In this document: piece by piece, positions 8,294 to 18,046 of the stretch | Position numbering within the stretch: the stretch's first letter is position 1 | Layout of the letters: the number at the start of each line of letters is the position of its first letter | From: Lactiplantibacillus pingfangensis | Lineage (GTDB): Bacteria; Bacillota; Bacilli; Lactobacillales; Lactobacillaceae | Direction: 5' to 3' | NCBI RefSeq assembly: GCF_005404945.1 | Contig: NZ_BJDG01000002.1 | Coordinates: 114,727 to 178,726, forward strand | Length of the DNA stretch: 64,000 nt | The notes under the pieces: model-generated | Told to the model about the DNA's origin: nothing | Seen by the model: only the letters and a program-made list of their open reading frames with translations | Databases searched by the model: none | Position numbers and translations under genes: made by a program

Positions 8294-9067
8294 ATGAACC
8301 AAGCAGTTAATTTTGATTTTATGATTCGACTAGTTCGTAAATATTGGCGTGCACTAATTGCCTGGGCTGTAGCCGGATTGCTAGTAGCCGGAATTTTAAC
8401 TTTTTTTGTGATTACGCCGCAGTATAAGTCGAGTGTTCAAATTTTAGTTGGTCGGCATAGTGAGAACGCCGCTACACAGTATACGGATCAGCAAGCGGAT
8501 GTCCAAATGATTACGACCTATAAAGAATTAATTACCAACCAAGTCATCTTGAATCCAGCACGGAAAACACTAAAAGACCAATATGGCTATACGCGTTCGT
8601 TAGGAAACTTAAAAAATGAAGTCGTCGTCTCTAGTACCCAAAATTCGCAAGTCTTCTCAATTGATGTAACAGATTCGGATGCCATTCAAAGTGCTCAAAT
8701 TGCTAATCAGGTCGCGAAGAGCTTTAAAACGCAAGTCAAGAAGATCATTAAGGTCAACAACGTCACAATTGTTTCTCCGGCAAGTCCAGCAAACACGCCT
8801 GTATCGCCAAAAAAAGCTATCAATTTACTGATTGGGATTGTTGCTGGGTTATTACTCGGTTTTGTCTATGCTAGTATACGAGTTATGACTGACCGGCGTG
8901 TGCATGACACTGATTTTTTAATAGACGACTTAGGTTTAACTAATTTGGGTCAGATTAATCATCAGCATCATGACAAGCATATTACACAACAGATTTCGAA
9001 GTTGAAGGTCAATAAGAAGTCGGATGAGACGGCTCATGAAACACGCCGTACGCGTAAACGAGTGTAA
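8294..9067 (+). CDS. Polysaccharide chain-length regulator / tyrosine kinase activator (Wzz/CpsC type), cluster A
   Basis: A 257-residue membrane protein of the Wzz/CpsC family. It has one membrane helix near residues 22-42 and a second near 175-197 (INLLIGIVAGLLLGFVYAS), with an extracellular loop between them containing QYKSSVQILVGRHS and the conserved DVQMITTYKELI. The cytoplasmic tail is long, His-rich and basic. In Gram-positive systems this protein activates the CpsD kinase and sets polymer length at the membrane. The kinase gene follows 11 bases on. A homologous second copy opens cluster B at 21889; the two share the ADVQMITTYKELIT and STQNSQVFSI blocks. Confidence 0.88.
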   Translation: MNQAVNFDFMIRLVRKYWRALIAWAVAGLLVAGILTFFVITPQYKSSVQILVGRHSENAATQYTDQQADVQMITTYKELITNQVILNPARKTLKDQYGYTRSLGNLKNEVVVSSTQNSQVFSIDVTDSDAIQSAQIANQVAKSFKTQVKKIIKVNNVTIVSPASPANTPVSPKKAINLLIGIVAGLLLGFVYASIRVMTDRRVHDTDFLIDDLGLTNLGQINHQHHDKHITQQISKLKVNKKSDETAHETRRTRKRV

Positions 9068-9078
9068 GGGGGGATTTT

Positions 9079-9801
9079 ATGTTTGATAGCAAGCGAAAAA
9101 TAACTACGATGACGGCGCCAATTAATTTGACAACCATTGTTGATCCTACCTCGGTTATCACTGAGCAGATTAAAACAATTCGTACGAATATTAATTTCGC
9201 AGCCACTGATCAATCGTTAAGAACACTAATGATTACATCTTCGACAATAGGGGAGGGAAAATCGACAGTGGCTGCCAACCTGGCAGTTGAATATGCCAAA
9301 GAGGGTAAAAATGTATTGTTGGTTGATGCAGATTTACGACGGCCAACGGTTCATAAAACTTTCGGGTTATCAAATGATTGTGGCTTAAGTTCGTGGCTTG
9401 GACATCAAATTACGGATATCAATAAAGCAATTCATTCCACGATTGATAATCTCTTTGTGATGACGAGTGGCCCGAAACCACCTAATCCGGCTGAGTTATT
9501 AGGCAGTAAAATGATGTCGGATTTTTTAGCCACTACTACGAGTACTTTAGACTTGGTGATTGTAGATGCACCACCAATTTTACCGGTTACAGATTCACAG
9601 TTACTCGCAAATAAAGTAGATGGAACGGTCTTGGTAGTTCGTCAGAATGTTGCTCAAAAAGCGGCCGTACGTGATGCAGTCGTAGATTTGAAACGTTCAC
9701 ACGCAATAATCTTGGGCACAGTACTGAACGATGTTTCTGATGGACAACGTAACGGTTACTACGGCTACAACAATGGGTATTACAGTGATGAAGAAAAATA
9801 A
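9079..9801 (+). CDS. Bacterial tyrosine kinase of the CpsD/CapB family, cluster A
   Basis: A 240-residue BY-kinase. Walker A is STIGEGKSTVAANLA (about residues 55-69), Walker A' is LLVDADLRRPTV (81-92) and Walker B is LVIVDAPPILPV. The C-terminus ends in a tyrosine cluster, GYYGYNNGYYSDEEK, the site of autophosphorylation in this family. With the CpsC-type partner it controls capsule or exopolysaccharide assembly at the inner face of the membrane. Its last 14 bases overlap the start of the phosphatase gene, so kinase and phosphatase are translationally linked. Ribosome site AAGGGGGG (9066-9073). Confidence 0.93.
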   Translation: MFDSKRKITTMTAPINLTTIVDPTSVITEQIKTIRTNINFAATDQSLRTLMITSSTIGEGKSTVAANLAVEYAKEGKNVLLVDADLRRPTVHKTFGLSNDCGLSSWLGHQITDINKAIHSTIDNLFVMTSGPKPPNPAELLGSKMMSDFLATTTSTLDLVIVDAPPILPVTDSQLLANKVDGTVLVVRQNVAQKAAVRDAVVDLKRSHAIILGTVLNDVSDGQRNGYYGYNNGYYSDEEK

Positions 9802-10561
9802 GTTAGTTGATATTCACTGCCATATTTTGCCTAGATTAGATGACGGCTCACCTTCGCTAGCCAAATCAATAGAATTGGCGCGGCAGGCAGTCGCTGATGG
9901 TATTGGAACGATTTTAGCAACACCACATCATATGGATCGTCATTATACGAATCATGCTCTGAGCGTACAAAAAGCTGTTGAGAGCTTTCAAGCGGAATTA
10001 GATCGGCGAGGGATTGATTTGCAAATCTTTCCTGGGCAAGAGATACATTTGAATGGAGAAATAATAGCAAATCTAGATGATCTTATGGGGATAGATGAAG
10101 GTCGCAAATATTTGTTGCTGGAGTTGCCACACGAAATGGTTCCCAGCTATTTGGATGAAATCATTTTTCAATTGAATAGTAGAGGGATTACGCCCGTAAT
10201 TGCGCATCCAGAACGTAACGCCAGGATTATTGCAGAGCCGGAGATCTTATATAATTTGGTAAAGCAAGGTGTGTTGGCTCAAGTGACTGCGACAAGTTTA
10301 GTGGGTACTTTTGGCAAGCAAGTTCAAAAGACGGCGAAGGAGTTTGTGAAGTGTGGTTTGGTGCAAGTCGTTGCATCAGATGCCCATGTTTTGAAAAATC
10401 GAGAGTTTTCAATGACGAAAGCCTACCAGGTTTTGACAGATATGGGGTCAAATTATTCAGAAAACTTTCAACAAAATGCACGGGACTTGTTGAATGGTGA
10501 TGATGTTAGTGTGGAAGTTATCAAAATACCACGCAAGAAGCGGAAGTTTGGGTTGTTTTAA
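9788..10561 (+). CDS. PHP-type protein-tyrosine phosphatase (CpsB/CapC/YwqE family), cluster A
   Basis: A 257-residue manganese-dependent phosphatase of the polymerase-and-histidinol-phosphatase fold. Metal-binding motifs are visible in order: VDIHCHILPRLDDGS, ATPHHMDRHYTN, PGQEIHLNG, VIAHPERN and VVASDAHVL. It removes phosphate from the tyrosine cluster of the neighbouring kinase. The frame extends up to 9731, but ATG 9788 (MKKNKLVDIHCH) matches the family start and overlaps the kinase stop by 14 bases. No strong ribosome site is seen, which fits coupling to the kinase gene. Confidence 0.9.
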   Translation: MKKNKLVDIHCHILPRLDDGSPSLAKSIELARQAVADGIGTILATPHHMDRHYTNHALSVQKAVESFQAELDRRGIDLQIFPGQEIHLNGEIIANLDDLMGIDEGRKYLLLELPHEMVPSYLDEIIFQLNSRGITPVIAHPERNARIIAEPEILYNLVKQGVLAQVTATSLVGTFGKQVQKTAKEFVKCGLVQVVASDAHVLKNREFSMTKAYQVLTDMGSNYSENFQQNARDLLNGDDVSVEVIKIPRKKRKFGLF

Positions 10562-10576
10562 AAGGAGTGTCACACA

Positions 10577-11515
10577 TTGAAAGCGTTAGTAACAGGCGGT
10601 GCAGGATTTATTGGCTCACACTTAGTAGATAAATTAGTTGAGCAGGGTGTTGATGTTGTCGTTGTAGATGATCTATCAATGGGCAGTGTAGATAATATAA
10701 AAAGTCGTGATTCTGTGACTATTCATATTGAAGATGTTTGTAATGAAAAGTTCATGCAAGAACTTTTGCAGAAAGAAAAGTTTGATTATATCTATTTTTT
10801 GGCAGCAGTTGCAAGTGTTGCTGACTCAATTGAACGTCCAAGTGAGACACATGAAATTAATCATAGTGCAGTGTTGAATACACTGGAATATATACGTACG
10901 GAAAAATTACCGTTGAAGCAATTTCTATTCACGTCATCAGCCGCGGTATATGGCAATTTACCTGAATTACCAAAGAAAGAGAATTCCAGAGTTGATCCAT
11001 TGTCACCATATGCTATCGACAAGTATGCCACTGAGCGGTACGTGCTGGCTTATGGTGAGTTGTATGACTTGCCAACTGTATGCGTTCGTTTCTTTAATGT
11101 ATACGGTCCTGGCCAGAATCCTAGTTCGCCATATTCTGGTGTGTTGTCGATTTTAACGGATTGTTTGGAAAATGACAAGACGTTTACATTGTACGGTGAT
11201 GGTTCACAAACTCGTGATTTTGTCTATATTGAAGACGTTATCCAAGCATTATGGTTAATTACGGTTCAAAATGCGCGTCATCAAGTTTTCAATATAGCAA
11301 ATGGTTATGAGTCAACTTTAAATAATATTATTCAAACATATGAGAAAGTAGCTGGGCGAAAGCTTACGATTGATTTTGCGAAAGGACGTACAGGGGAAGT
11401 TGAGCGTTCTGTTGCAAATATTAGTAGGTTAATTGGGTTAGGCTACTCAACAAATTGGTCGATGGAAAGAGGTCTGACAAAGTACTGGGAGGGGGTACAA
11501 CATGAGGCAAGTTGA
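10577..11515 (+). CDS. NAD-dependent sugar-nucleotide epimerase/dehydratase (UDP-glucose 4-epimerase-like)
   Basis: A 312-residue short-chain dehydrogenase of the extended type. The NAD-binding motif is GGAGFIGSH (residues 7-15), the catalytic pair is YAIDK (Tyr145, Lys149), and the Ser of the triad is in FTSSAAVYG. It most resembles UDP-hexose 4-epimerases, which would supply UDP-galactose or UDP-GalNAc to this cluster; the exact sugar cannot be told. It starts at TTG 10577 behind AAAGGAGTG (10561-10569). It overlaps the sugar transferase gene by 14 bases. Confidence 0.87.
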   Translation: MKALVTGGAGFIGSHLVDKLVEQGVDVVVVDDLSMGSVDNIKSRDSVTIHIEDVCNEKFMQELLQKEKFDYIYFLAAVASVADSIERPSETHEINHSAVLNTLEYIRTEKLPLKQFLFTSSAAVYGNLPELPKKENSRVDPLSPYAIDKYATERYVLAYGELYDLPTVCVRFFNVYGPGQNPSSPYSGVLSILTDCLENDKTFTLYGDGSQTRDFVYIEDVIQALWLITVQNARHQVFNIANGYESTLNNIIQTYEKVAGRKLTIDFAKGRTGEVERSVANISRLIGLGYSTNWSMERGLTKYWEGVQHEAS

Positions 11516-12203
11516 GTTTAACAAATCAGATTTTTCAGATGTGAATGGTAAACTGGTTAAAAATGGGGCAAGTAGTAAACCACAATATGTTTTTACTAGT
11601 AAGATTGGCAAACCCGTTACGGGTCCCGAACTGATCATTAAGCGTATTTTCGATCTTTTTGTTGGGCTATTGGGAACGATATTAAGCATTCCCTTTATCG
11701 TAGTTTTTGTATTAATTATTAAAGCCACATCGGATGGCCCTGCTTTTTATAAACAGGAGCGAGTAGGACTTATGGGGAAATCTTTTATGGTTATCAAGTT
11801 ACGTTCTATGTATCAAGATGCGGAAGCTAAAACTGGTGCGGTTTGGGCGCAAAAAAATGATTCTAGAATAACACCGGTGGGTCGTTTCATGAGAAAAACA
11901 CGTATTGATGAATTACCACAATTATGGAATGTGTTAAAAGGTGATATGAGTTTAGTCGGGCCACGACCTGAACGTCCAATTTTAACGGAAGAGTTCACAA
12001 AAGAATTTAACGATTTTCCGAAACGGTTGCGCATCATTCCTGGTATAACTGGTTATGCTCAAATCAATGGGGGTTACGATATAACCCCTGATAAAAAGTG
12101 TCAGTTAGATAATTATTATATTGAGCATTACTCGCTTTGGTTTGATATAAAAATGTTATGTGGGACTGTTAGGGTGGTTTGTACCGGAGATGGTGCAAGA
12201 TGA
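11502..12203 (+). CDS. Undecaprenyl-phosphate sugar-1-phosphate transferase (priming glycosyltransferase)
   Basis: A 233-residue bacterial sugar transferase. After a 40-residue N-terminal arm comes IIKRIFDLFVGLLGTILSIPFIVVFVLI, the membrane-anchoring helix, then SDGPAFYKQERVGLMGK, RKTRIDELPQLWNVLKGDMS and LVGPRPERP, the core catalytic blocks. It transfers the first sugar phosphate to undecaprenyl phosphate and so starts repeat-unit synthesis. It is the only priming enzyme in either cluster. It lacks the large N-terminal membrane domain of WbaP/CpsE, as in other short lactobacillar forms. Confidence 0.92.
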   Translation: MRQVEFNKSDFSDVNGKLVKNGASSKPQYVFTSKIGKPVTGPELIIKRIFDLFVGLLGTILSIPFIVVFVLIIKATSDGPAFYKQERVGLMGKSFMVIKLRSMYQDAEAKTGAVWAQKNDSRITPVGRFMRKTRIDELPQLWNVLKGDMSLVGPRPERPILTEEFTKEFNDFPKRLRIIPGITGYAQINGGYDITPDKKCQLDNYYIEHYSLWFDIKMLCGTVRVVCTGDGAR

Positions 12204-13039
12204 GTGGACTGGATGTGTCGGTATTAATTTCTGTGTATTATAAAGAAAAGGCACTTTTTTTTCAAGAGGCGTTGGAAAGCATTGCCGATCAGACACAACT
12301 ACCACTACAGATAGTGGTGGTCAAAGATGGCCCACTTACAGAATCTTTGGAAATAACACTTAGAAATTTTGTCGATAGGTATAGTGATGATTTTGAAGTA
12401 ACTGTTGTTTCAATTAATACTGTGAGAAGTCTCGGATATGCTTTAAATAAAGGTATACAGTATTGTAAGGCACCGTTAGTGGCTCGTATGGATAGTGATG
12501 ACCATGCACTTCCGAACAGATTAGAGCTACAAACGGCGTTTTTTGCTACACATCATTCTGTGAAGATAGTTGGTAGCGTTATACAAGAATTTAATACCAA
12601 TTGGGAGAATGTAATTGACTACCGTGTGGTTCCAACTGATCCAGGTCAAATTAAAGAATTTTCCAAGAAAAGAAATCCTCTAAACCATATGACCGTAATG
12701 TTTAAAAAGTATTTTGTGCAGAAAATTGGTGGTTATCGTGAAGTGCCAGGATTTGAAGATTATGATTTATGGCTAAGAGCACTGCAAGAAGATAGCGCAG
12801 CTATTGCAAATATTTCAACTCCATTGGTTGCTGCAAGGATTGTTTCTCTACAGAAGCGACGTGGTGGATTGAAGTATATTAAACAGAATTACCACGCACG
12901 ATTATATTTTCTTAAGGAAGGTTTAATTGATAAGCGGAGTTTCTGTGTGGCAGTAATATCTGCGACTGCTGTAGGGATCAGTCCAGCTTGGCTAAGGCAA
13001 ATTATTTATAATAATTTGCTGAGAAGGGGAAGAGTTTAG
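12200..13039 (+). CDS. Glycosyltransferase family 2
   Basis: A 279-residue GT-A fold glycosyltransferase with the N-terminal strand VSVLISVYYKEKALFFQEALESI, the nucleotide-sugar DxD-type motif VARMDSDDHALPNRLELQ and a C-terminal acceptor region with GFEDYDLWLRALQ. It adds one sugar to the lipid-linked repeat unit; donor and linkage cannot be read from sequence. I use ATG 12200, which overlaps the sugar transferase stop (ATGA) and has GGAGA at 12186-12190. The tail contains AGISPAWLRQIIYN-like residues found in lactobacillar family members. Confidence 0.87.
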   Translation: MSGLDVSVLISVYYKEKALFFQEALESIADQTQLPLQIVVVKDGPLTESLEITLRNFVDRYSDDFEVTVVSINTVRSLGYALNKGIQYCKAPLVARMDSDDHALPNRLELQTAFFATHHSVKIVGSVIQEFNTNWENVIDYRVVPTDPGQIKEFSKKRNPLNHMTVMFKKYFVQKIGGYREVPGFEDYDLWLRALQEDSAAIANISTPLVAARIVSLQKRRGGLKYIKQNYHARLYFLKEGLIDKRSFCVAVISATAVGISPAWLRQIIYNNLLRRGRV

Positions 13040-14137
13040 ATGTCAGTATATCTTTCAGTTTGTGCGGTTGTTGTATTTTTGAGTATTCTGAGTTGGAGCT
13101 TAAAGTCTAATATTCCAGTAATTCTAGTTGGGATTATATTAGCTTTATTTGCTGGAATGCGTGTACAGGTTGGTTTTGATTTTTTTAGCTATCAAAATGT
13201 ATATGCGGAAATACAGAATGGTATTGCTCTATCATCAATCGGACACTTTGAAATTGGGTATTTAATATTAAATTGGATAGCAGTGCAGCTATCACTGAGC
13301 TTTAATGGATTCCTAATCTTTTTTTGCTTAATTACTTTCGGACTGCTTATAGTCTTCTTGATACTTCTTAAGGATCCACAGTTAGGATCAATGGCACTCT
13401 TATATTATTTTTCAAGATTTTATTTTACTCGGGATTTTGGTCAGATACGCGCATCACTTGCTGCTGTTATATGTTTACTGGCGTTTTTCTTACTTCTGAA
13501 GCACCATTTTGGGTATTTTGTAATTGTAATTTTAATTGCGAGTTTATTCCAAAAAGTTGCGCTGGTTTTTTTTGTGGCATATGTAGTAATGAAAGTATTT
13601 AAAAAGAGAGTAAACATAGTTAGTTTTCCAATTGTTGCCATATTTACTGCTATTTTATCAGAATTCGCAGGTTCATTTTTACAAAACCATGTCAGTGTAT
13701 TTGATTCATATTCAGATTACTTGACAAATGCTGCATTTACAGATGGCGGCTCTGGACTTGCAAATTCAGTGATTTGGTTTCAGTTATCCATTGGAATATT
13801 ATGTTTATATCTCTTCTTCCAACATAATATTCAGAACGCGGAGCAAAAAGTTGTAGGAGTTACAGCGTCTATCGAGAACGTGCAAAAAATTATAGTTGTG
13901 TACTTAATTGGTACGCTTATATTACTGCTATTTAACACGCTTCCAACTGCTGCCGGGCGTGTATCTACTGTTTTAAATACATTTGAAATAATAGTTGTTC
14001 CATTGATTTTTCAGAGAATGTTCAAAGGTGTGACACAAATAATTGCTTTCAGTGTATTTTCTGTAGCAGTTTGGTATTTGTTCTTTGTACATGCAGGGGT
14101 GCAATTTTTCATTCCGTATCATTCAATTTTTGGGTGA
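13040..14137 (+). CDS. wzy: EpsG/Wzy-type polysaccharide polymerase
   Basis: A 365-residue protein with about ten hydrophobic segments. It contains GMRVQVGFDFFSYQNVYAEI near residues 40-60, the signature of the EpsG family (R-x-x-x-G-x-D-x-x-x-Y), and RDFGQIRASLAAVICLLAFFLLLKH, a second typical block. It joins repeat units at the outer face of the membrane. The ATG at 13040 follows the previous stop directly. A second EpsG-type protein is encoded in cluster B at 24580, so each cluster has its own polymerase. Confidence 0.85.
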   Translation: MSVYLSVCAVVVFLSILSWSLKSNIPVILVGIILALFAGMRVQVGFDFFSYQNVYAEIQNGIALSSIGHFEIGYLILNWIAVQLSLSFNGFLIFFCLITFGLLIVFLILLKDPQLGSMALLYYFSRFYFTRDFGQIRASLAAVICLLAFFLLLKHHFGYFVIVILIASLFQKVALVFFVAYVVMKVFKKRVNIVSFPIVAIFTAILSEFAGSFLQNHVSVFDSYSDYLTNAAFTDGGSGLANSVIWFQLSIGILCLYLFFQHNIQNAEQKVVGVTASIENVQKIIVVYLIGTLILLLFNTLPTAAGRVSTVLNTFEIIVVPLIFQRMFKGVTQIIAFSVFSVAVWYLFFVHAGVQFFIPYHSIFG

Positions 14138-14151
14138 AAGGTGGAGATAGT

Positions 14152-15048
14152 TTGATTGTTTCTATTATTACTACTGTCTATAATAGAAAAGCTAAAATGC
14201 TTCGGCTATTTGAAAGCTTAGAAAAACAAACAAATAAAAACTTTGAGTGGATTATTGTGGATGATAAAAGCAATGATGATACGTATGAAGGGTTGAAAAT
14301 AATAGAGGAATCAAGTTGTAATTTTAAAAGGAGAATTAAATATTTACAGCAAAATTCTGGAAAACATATCGCATTGAATTATGGCATACAAATGGCAAAT
14401 GGAGAAATTACAATTATTGTTGATTCAGATGAAGTTGCTTATCCGGAAATGATCAGTAGAGTACTGCAGCAATGGGAAATTTCAGGCCGAGTTAGTGATC
14501 AGCAATTAGGCGTAATTGTGTTTGAACGTTTCTCCAGTGATGGTAGTCCGCTGCGAAAGGTGCCACACGATAATGTACGTGCGAATTTGGTAGAATATCG
14601 GTATGGTAATGGATTGATGGGTGATTATGCTGAAACATTTAAAACGAGTGTTTTAAGAAAGCATGTTTTTCCGAGATTTAAAGACGAAAAGTTTCTTTCA
14701 GAAGATTATGTTTGGATTGATATCGGTAAAGTGTATGATGCAATTTTTATTCAACAAGGTATATACACGTCAAGGTACGATGAGGATGGATTGACATTTA
14801 ATTCGAAGCGGATAATGTGGGATAATCCTATTGGGACCATGAAACTTGCTGAAAAAAGGTTATCGCTAAAAACGCCCATATATTGGAAGTTAAAGTTTAT
14901 CGTAGTGTATATGATTTTCTCGTTTAGAAATAATGTTAGTATTGTTTCTATATTTAGAAAAGCACCAAATAAGCTATTTTCGATGTTGCTTATACTTCCA
15001 AGTTACTTTGTTTATCGGGTAATGAAAAGTCGGTTTAAAGTGAGTTAA
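14152..15048 (+). CDS. Glycosyltransferase family 2
   Basis: A 298-residue GT-A glycosyltransferase: VSIITTVYNRKAKMLRLFESL at the N-terminus, then FEWIIVDDKSNDDTYEGL, NGEITIIVDSDE as donor site and LSEDYVWIDIGKVYD in the acceptor half. A hydrophobic C-terminal part could touch the membrane. The start is set at TTG 14152 because AAGGTGGAGA lies at 14138-14147; the open frame itself reaches back to 14071 inside the polymerase gene. The donor sugar is unknown. Confidence 0.84.
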   Translation: MIVSIITTVYNRKAKMLRLFESLEKQTNKNFEWIIVDDKSNDDTYEGLKIIEESSCNFKRRIKYLQQNSGKHIALNYGIQMANGEITIIVDSDEVAYPEMISRVLQQWEISGRVSDQQLGVIVFERFSSDGSPLRKVPHDNVRANLVEYRYGNGLMGDYAETFKTSVLRKHVFPRFKDEKFLSEDYVWIDIGKVYDAIFIQQGIYTSRYDEDGLTFNSKRIMWDNPIGTMKLAEKRLSLKTPIYWKLKFIVVYMIFSFRNNVSIVSIFRKAPNKLFSMLLILPSYFVYRVMKSRFKVS

Positions 15049-15074
15049 ATTGAAAATGTATAGGAGAGATGCGC

Positions 15075-16172
15075 TTGAAAATTTTGTATGTTATATCAAC
15101 TTTAAAAAACTCCGGCCCGGTAAATGTATTATATTCGCTATGTAAAAGACTGAGTAAAGTAAACGATATTAGGATACTCACGCTTTCTCCAGAGACTAAT
15201 GGGAGTGAATGGAAAAAATTTTCTTCATTACCAGTTACAGTGGAAAGTTTAAGCCTTTCTAGGCTTGAATTTATTTATAAAGGAAGAGATGCTTTTCAAA
15301 AGTACATTGATTCAAATTCATTTGATGTTCTTCACAGTCATGGTATTAGAGCAGATAAATTAGTTGCAGAATGTAAATCCAGTTGTTTGAAAATGAGTAC
15401 CGCGCATAATAGTCCTGAAGTAGATTATGTTTCTACATATGGCTATATCATTGGAAAAAGCATGGCAAGAAAGCAATTTAGTTATTGGAGAAGAATGTCC
15501 AAAATAGCTTGTTGCTCTAGCTATATACAAGCTCAAATTTCATTAAAGGTAAGTAAAAAATGTCTGCTAACAGTCCATAACGGAACTGATAAGATTAAGA
15601 GCTCGAAAGGTGTTCCAACGAAAGATCAAAAGATCAAGCTTTTATGTTTAGGAACACTAAGTACGCGAAAGAACACTGAATACGTTGTTCGAAATTTTTC
15701 AAAAGTGGAAAGTAGATTAAATCAACTTGAATTGATTGTGGTGGGCGGCGGCCCACTATATGAAAAGCTTAGTGATAAGTTTCAATCGAGTAAGATTCAT
15801 TTTACGGGACAAGTTGCTAATCCGCAAACGTACATTGAAAATGCACATTGGATGATTTCAGCTTCTTTGTCTGAAGGGTTACCTATGGCAATTATAGAAG
15901 GATTATCGTCTGATTGTAATCTGATATTAAGTGACATTGGTCCACATAGAGAGATAGTAGATTTATTGGATTCAAAACTATATCGTCTGTTTGAAATAGG
16001 TAATGAAGTTGAGCTTCAGAAAATCTTGCTTGCAGTTGATGCAGGCAGAATTGAATGGTGTTCCGGAAGTGAAAAATATTGGAATATGTACTTTTCTGAC
16101 CTAGTTATGGCGGAAAAATATCAAAAAATATACCAGAAATGGGTAAATGATTACAATTTTATTAATGGCTAG
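15075..16172 (+). CDS. Glycosyltransferase family 4 (GT-B fold)
   Basis: A 365-residue GT-B enzyme. The N-terminal domain starts KILYVISTLKNSGPVNVLYSLC and has FDVLHSHGIRADKL; the C-terminal domain has LCLGTLSTRKNTEYVVRNF, IVVGGGPLYEKL and the donor-site block ISASLSEGLPMAIIEGLS. TTG 15075 is preferred to ATG 15069 because AGGAG at 15062-15066 is spaced 8 bases from TTG but only 2 from ATG. It probably adds a hexose to the growing repeat unit of cluster A. Confidence 0.86.
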   Translation: MKILYVISTLKNSGPVNVLYSLCKRLSKVNDIRILTLSPETNGSEWKKFSSLPVTVESLSLSRLEFIYKGRDAFQKYIDSNSFDVLHSHGIRADKLVAECKSSCLKMSTAHNSPEVDYVSTYGYIIGKSMARKQFSYWRRMSKIACCSSYIQAQISLKVSKKCLLTVHNGTDKIKSSKGVPTKDQKIKLLCLGTLSTRKNTEYVVRNFSKVESRLNQLELIVVGGGPLYEKLSDKFQSSKIHFTGQVANPQTYIENAHWMISASLSEGLPMAIIEGLSSDCNLILSDIGPHREIVDLLDSKLYRLFEIGNEVELQKILLAVDAGRIEWCSGSEKYWNMYFSDLVMAEKYQKIYQKWVNDYNFING

Positions 16173-16198
16173 GTGTGTAACGACAATAGGAGTAAGTA

Positions 16199-17326
16199 AT
16201 GGTAAATATTTTTTATCTGGTTTTTGGATTGAGCAGTGGTGGTAAAGAAAAATATTCTTTGAACCTGTATGAACATATAAATAAGGATAAGTATAATTTG
16301 CAGTTCATAGTTAAATACATGAGCCATGACTTTTTCGATGATCAATACGAAGCTGCTGGTGGACATAAAATAGCTTTAATGAAAGTTAATACTAAATTGC
16401 CAGAAAAAATCAACACACTAATTTTTGCGTTCAGGGTTTTCAAAAGTGTGAAAGAAAACTACGATATTGCTTATTTTAACCTAAATAAGCCTGCGGATGT
16501 TTTCACATATCCGTTGATTTGTAGATTAGCTGGTCAGAAAAAAATTATTATACATTCACACAGTTCCTCACAAGACGATGAAACCCGTTTCTTAAAAGTA
16601 ATGAACGCACTTGGGAGATTTGTAATTAATTCAATTGCAAGTGCGAAATTTGCCTGTTCAGATAAGGCAGCTGTATGGATGTTTGGAGAAAAGCATGCAA
16701 AAAAACGTGACTATAAATTAATTACAAATGGTCTAGAGATTAATGACTATGATTTTAACGAGAATGTGCGGAGTCGAATAAGACTCGCATTAGGAATAAA
16801 GCCAGATCAGATGGTTGTGGGACACGTTGGACGTTTCGCAACAACTAAGAATCACACGTTTATATTAGACGTGTTCAAGGAAATTGTAAAAATTCAACCT
16901 AATGCAATACTGATTCTTATTGGTGTGGGTCCTCTTGAGAAAGATATTACGAAAAAAGCTGAATCGCTGAAGATCATTTCAAATGTGAAGTTTATGGGTG
17001 AGGTGGTCAATGTTAATGAGTATTTGCAGGCGATGGATGTTTTTCTTTTACCCTCTATATTTGAAGGATTACCGATTTCGGGAGTCGAGGCACAGGCGTC
17101 AGGACTACATTGTGTGTATTCCAATAATATTTCACGAGAGGCTGATATTACTGGGAATGTTCAATTTTTGGGGCTAGATGAAGGAACAAAGAAATGGGCT
17201 AGTACAGTTATAGCTGAGAGTAAAATTTGTCGTCAAAGTGAGAAAAAAAAGGTTGCTAAAGCTGGCTTTGACATAGCATATTCAACTAGACAAGTAGAAA
17301 GTACAATTAATCGTTTAATGAAATGA
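16199..17326 (+). CDS. Glycosyltransferase family 4 (EpsF-like)
   Basis: A 375-residue GT-B glycosyltransferase, close to the EpsF type by NIFYLVFGLSSGGKEKYSLNLYEHI at the N-terminus and IIIHSHSSSQDDE in the acceptor half. The donor half has GHVGRFATTKNHTFILDVF, LILIGVGPLEKDI and PSIFEGLPISGVEAQASGL. It is the last gene before a 1.7-kb decayed stretch, so it may be the end of the first cluster A transcript. Like its neighbours it is AT-rich, with frequent ATA and AGA codons. Confidence 0.87.
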   Translation: MVNIFYLVFGLSSGGKEKYSLNLYEHINKDKYNLQFIVKYMSHDFFDDQYEAAGGHKIALMKVNTKLPEKINTLIFAFRVFKSVKENYDIAYFNLNKPADVFTYPLICRLAGQKKIIIHSHSSSQDDETRFLKVMNALGRFVINSIASAKFACSDKAAVWMFGEKHAKKRDYKLITNGLEINDYDFNENVRSRIRLALGIKPDQMVVGHVGRFATTKNHTFILDVFKEIVKIQPNAILILIGVGPLEKDITKKAESLKIISNVKFMGEVVNVNEYLQAMDVFLLPSIFEGLPISGVEAQASGLHCVYSNNISREADITGNVQFLGLDEGTKKWASTVIAESKICRQSEKKKVAKAGFDIAYSTRQVESTINRLMK

Positions 17327-18046
17327 CATTTTTATAACAAAATAAACAATAAACATTAAATTCCTGAATTGTTAAATTAAGAAAAAATTAGATAATGAGG
17401 GGAATGAAGCGATACCTGCTAACACATTTTTAACTTTAATGATATGAAAAAATGGAAACATTCACTTCCGTTGAAATATTCTAATGATTTCCTAGGCCGA
17501 TTGTTAAGAACAACTTGGAATTAAGCGATGTAAGTAACTGTGAGAATTTTCATAGGTATACCCCTGGAAATAAAATCATGGTTAGCTGCTTTGGCTCCCA
17601 TTACTATCGAATCGTCAGATGGCAATAAAGACTTGTGTACATTGGACCACTTTAAGTTTTTAGAGTTCACTGCTATTATCCATGTTGACCGAGCCAAATT
17701 TATCAGTGTATATATCAATGATAGTTTTCAGCTTGATAATAAAGAATCTTAAAAATGTCTCAAATTGACTCAAATGGTTTTGTCAAGACCACAAAGGTTA
17801 GTTAGTTCAGCTGTACGTCCCGTTCATTTTTCAATTAAGTCTCATACCAGTTGTAAGCAATAAACAGTCAATGGTGAGACGGGAAAGCACTTATCAATCG
17901 AATCACTTATTCATAATAAACCTAAGGCTTTCCTCTAACTTAATGTCAGAGTAGATAGTAAGGTTAAACTGAATGAATATGTAAAAATAAATGAATATAA
18001 CTATTGATAACGTCTGTTTCGAATATTTTATAAAGTATTGAAGAAA

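Noticed and set aside
17521..17752. Overlapping frames of 65-70 codons on both strands in the decayed stretch
   Set aside because: Neither has a ribosome site or any similarity I can name; flanking DNA is full of stops.
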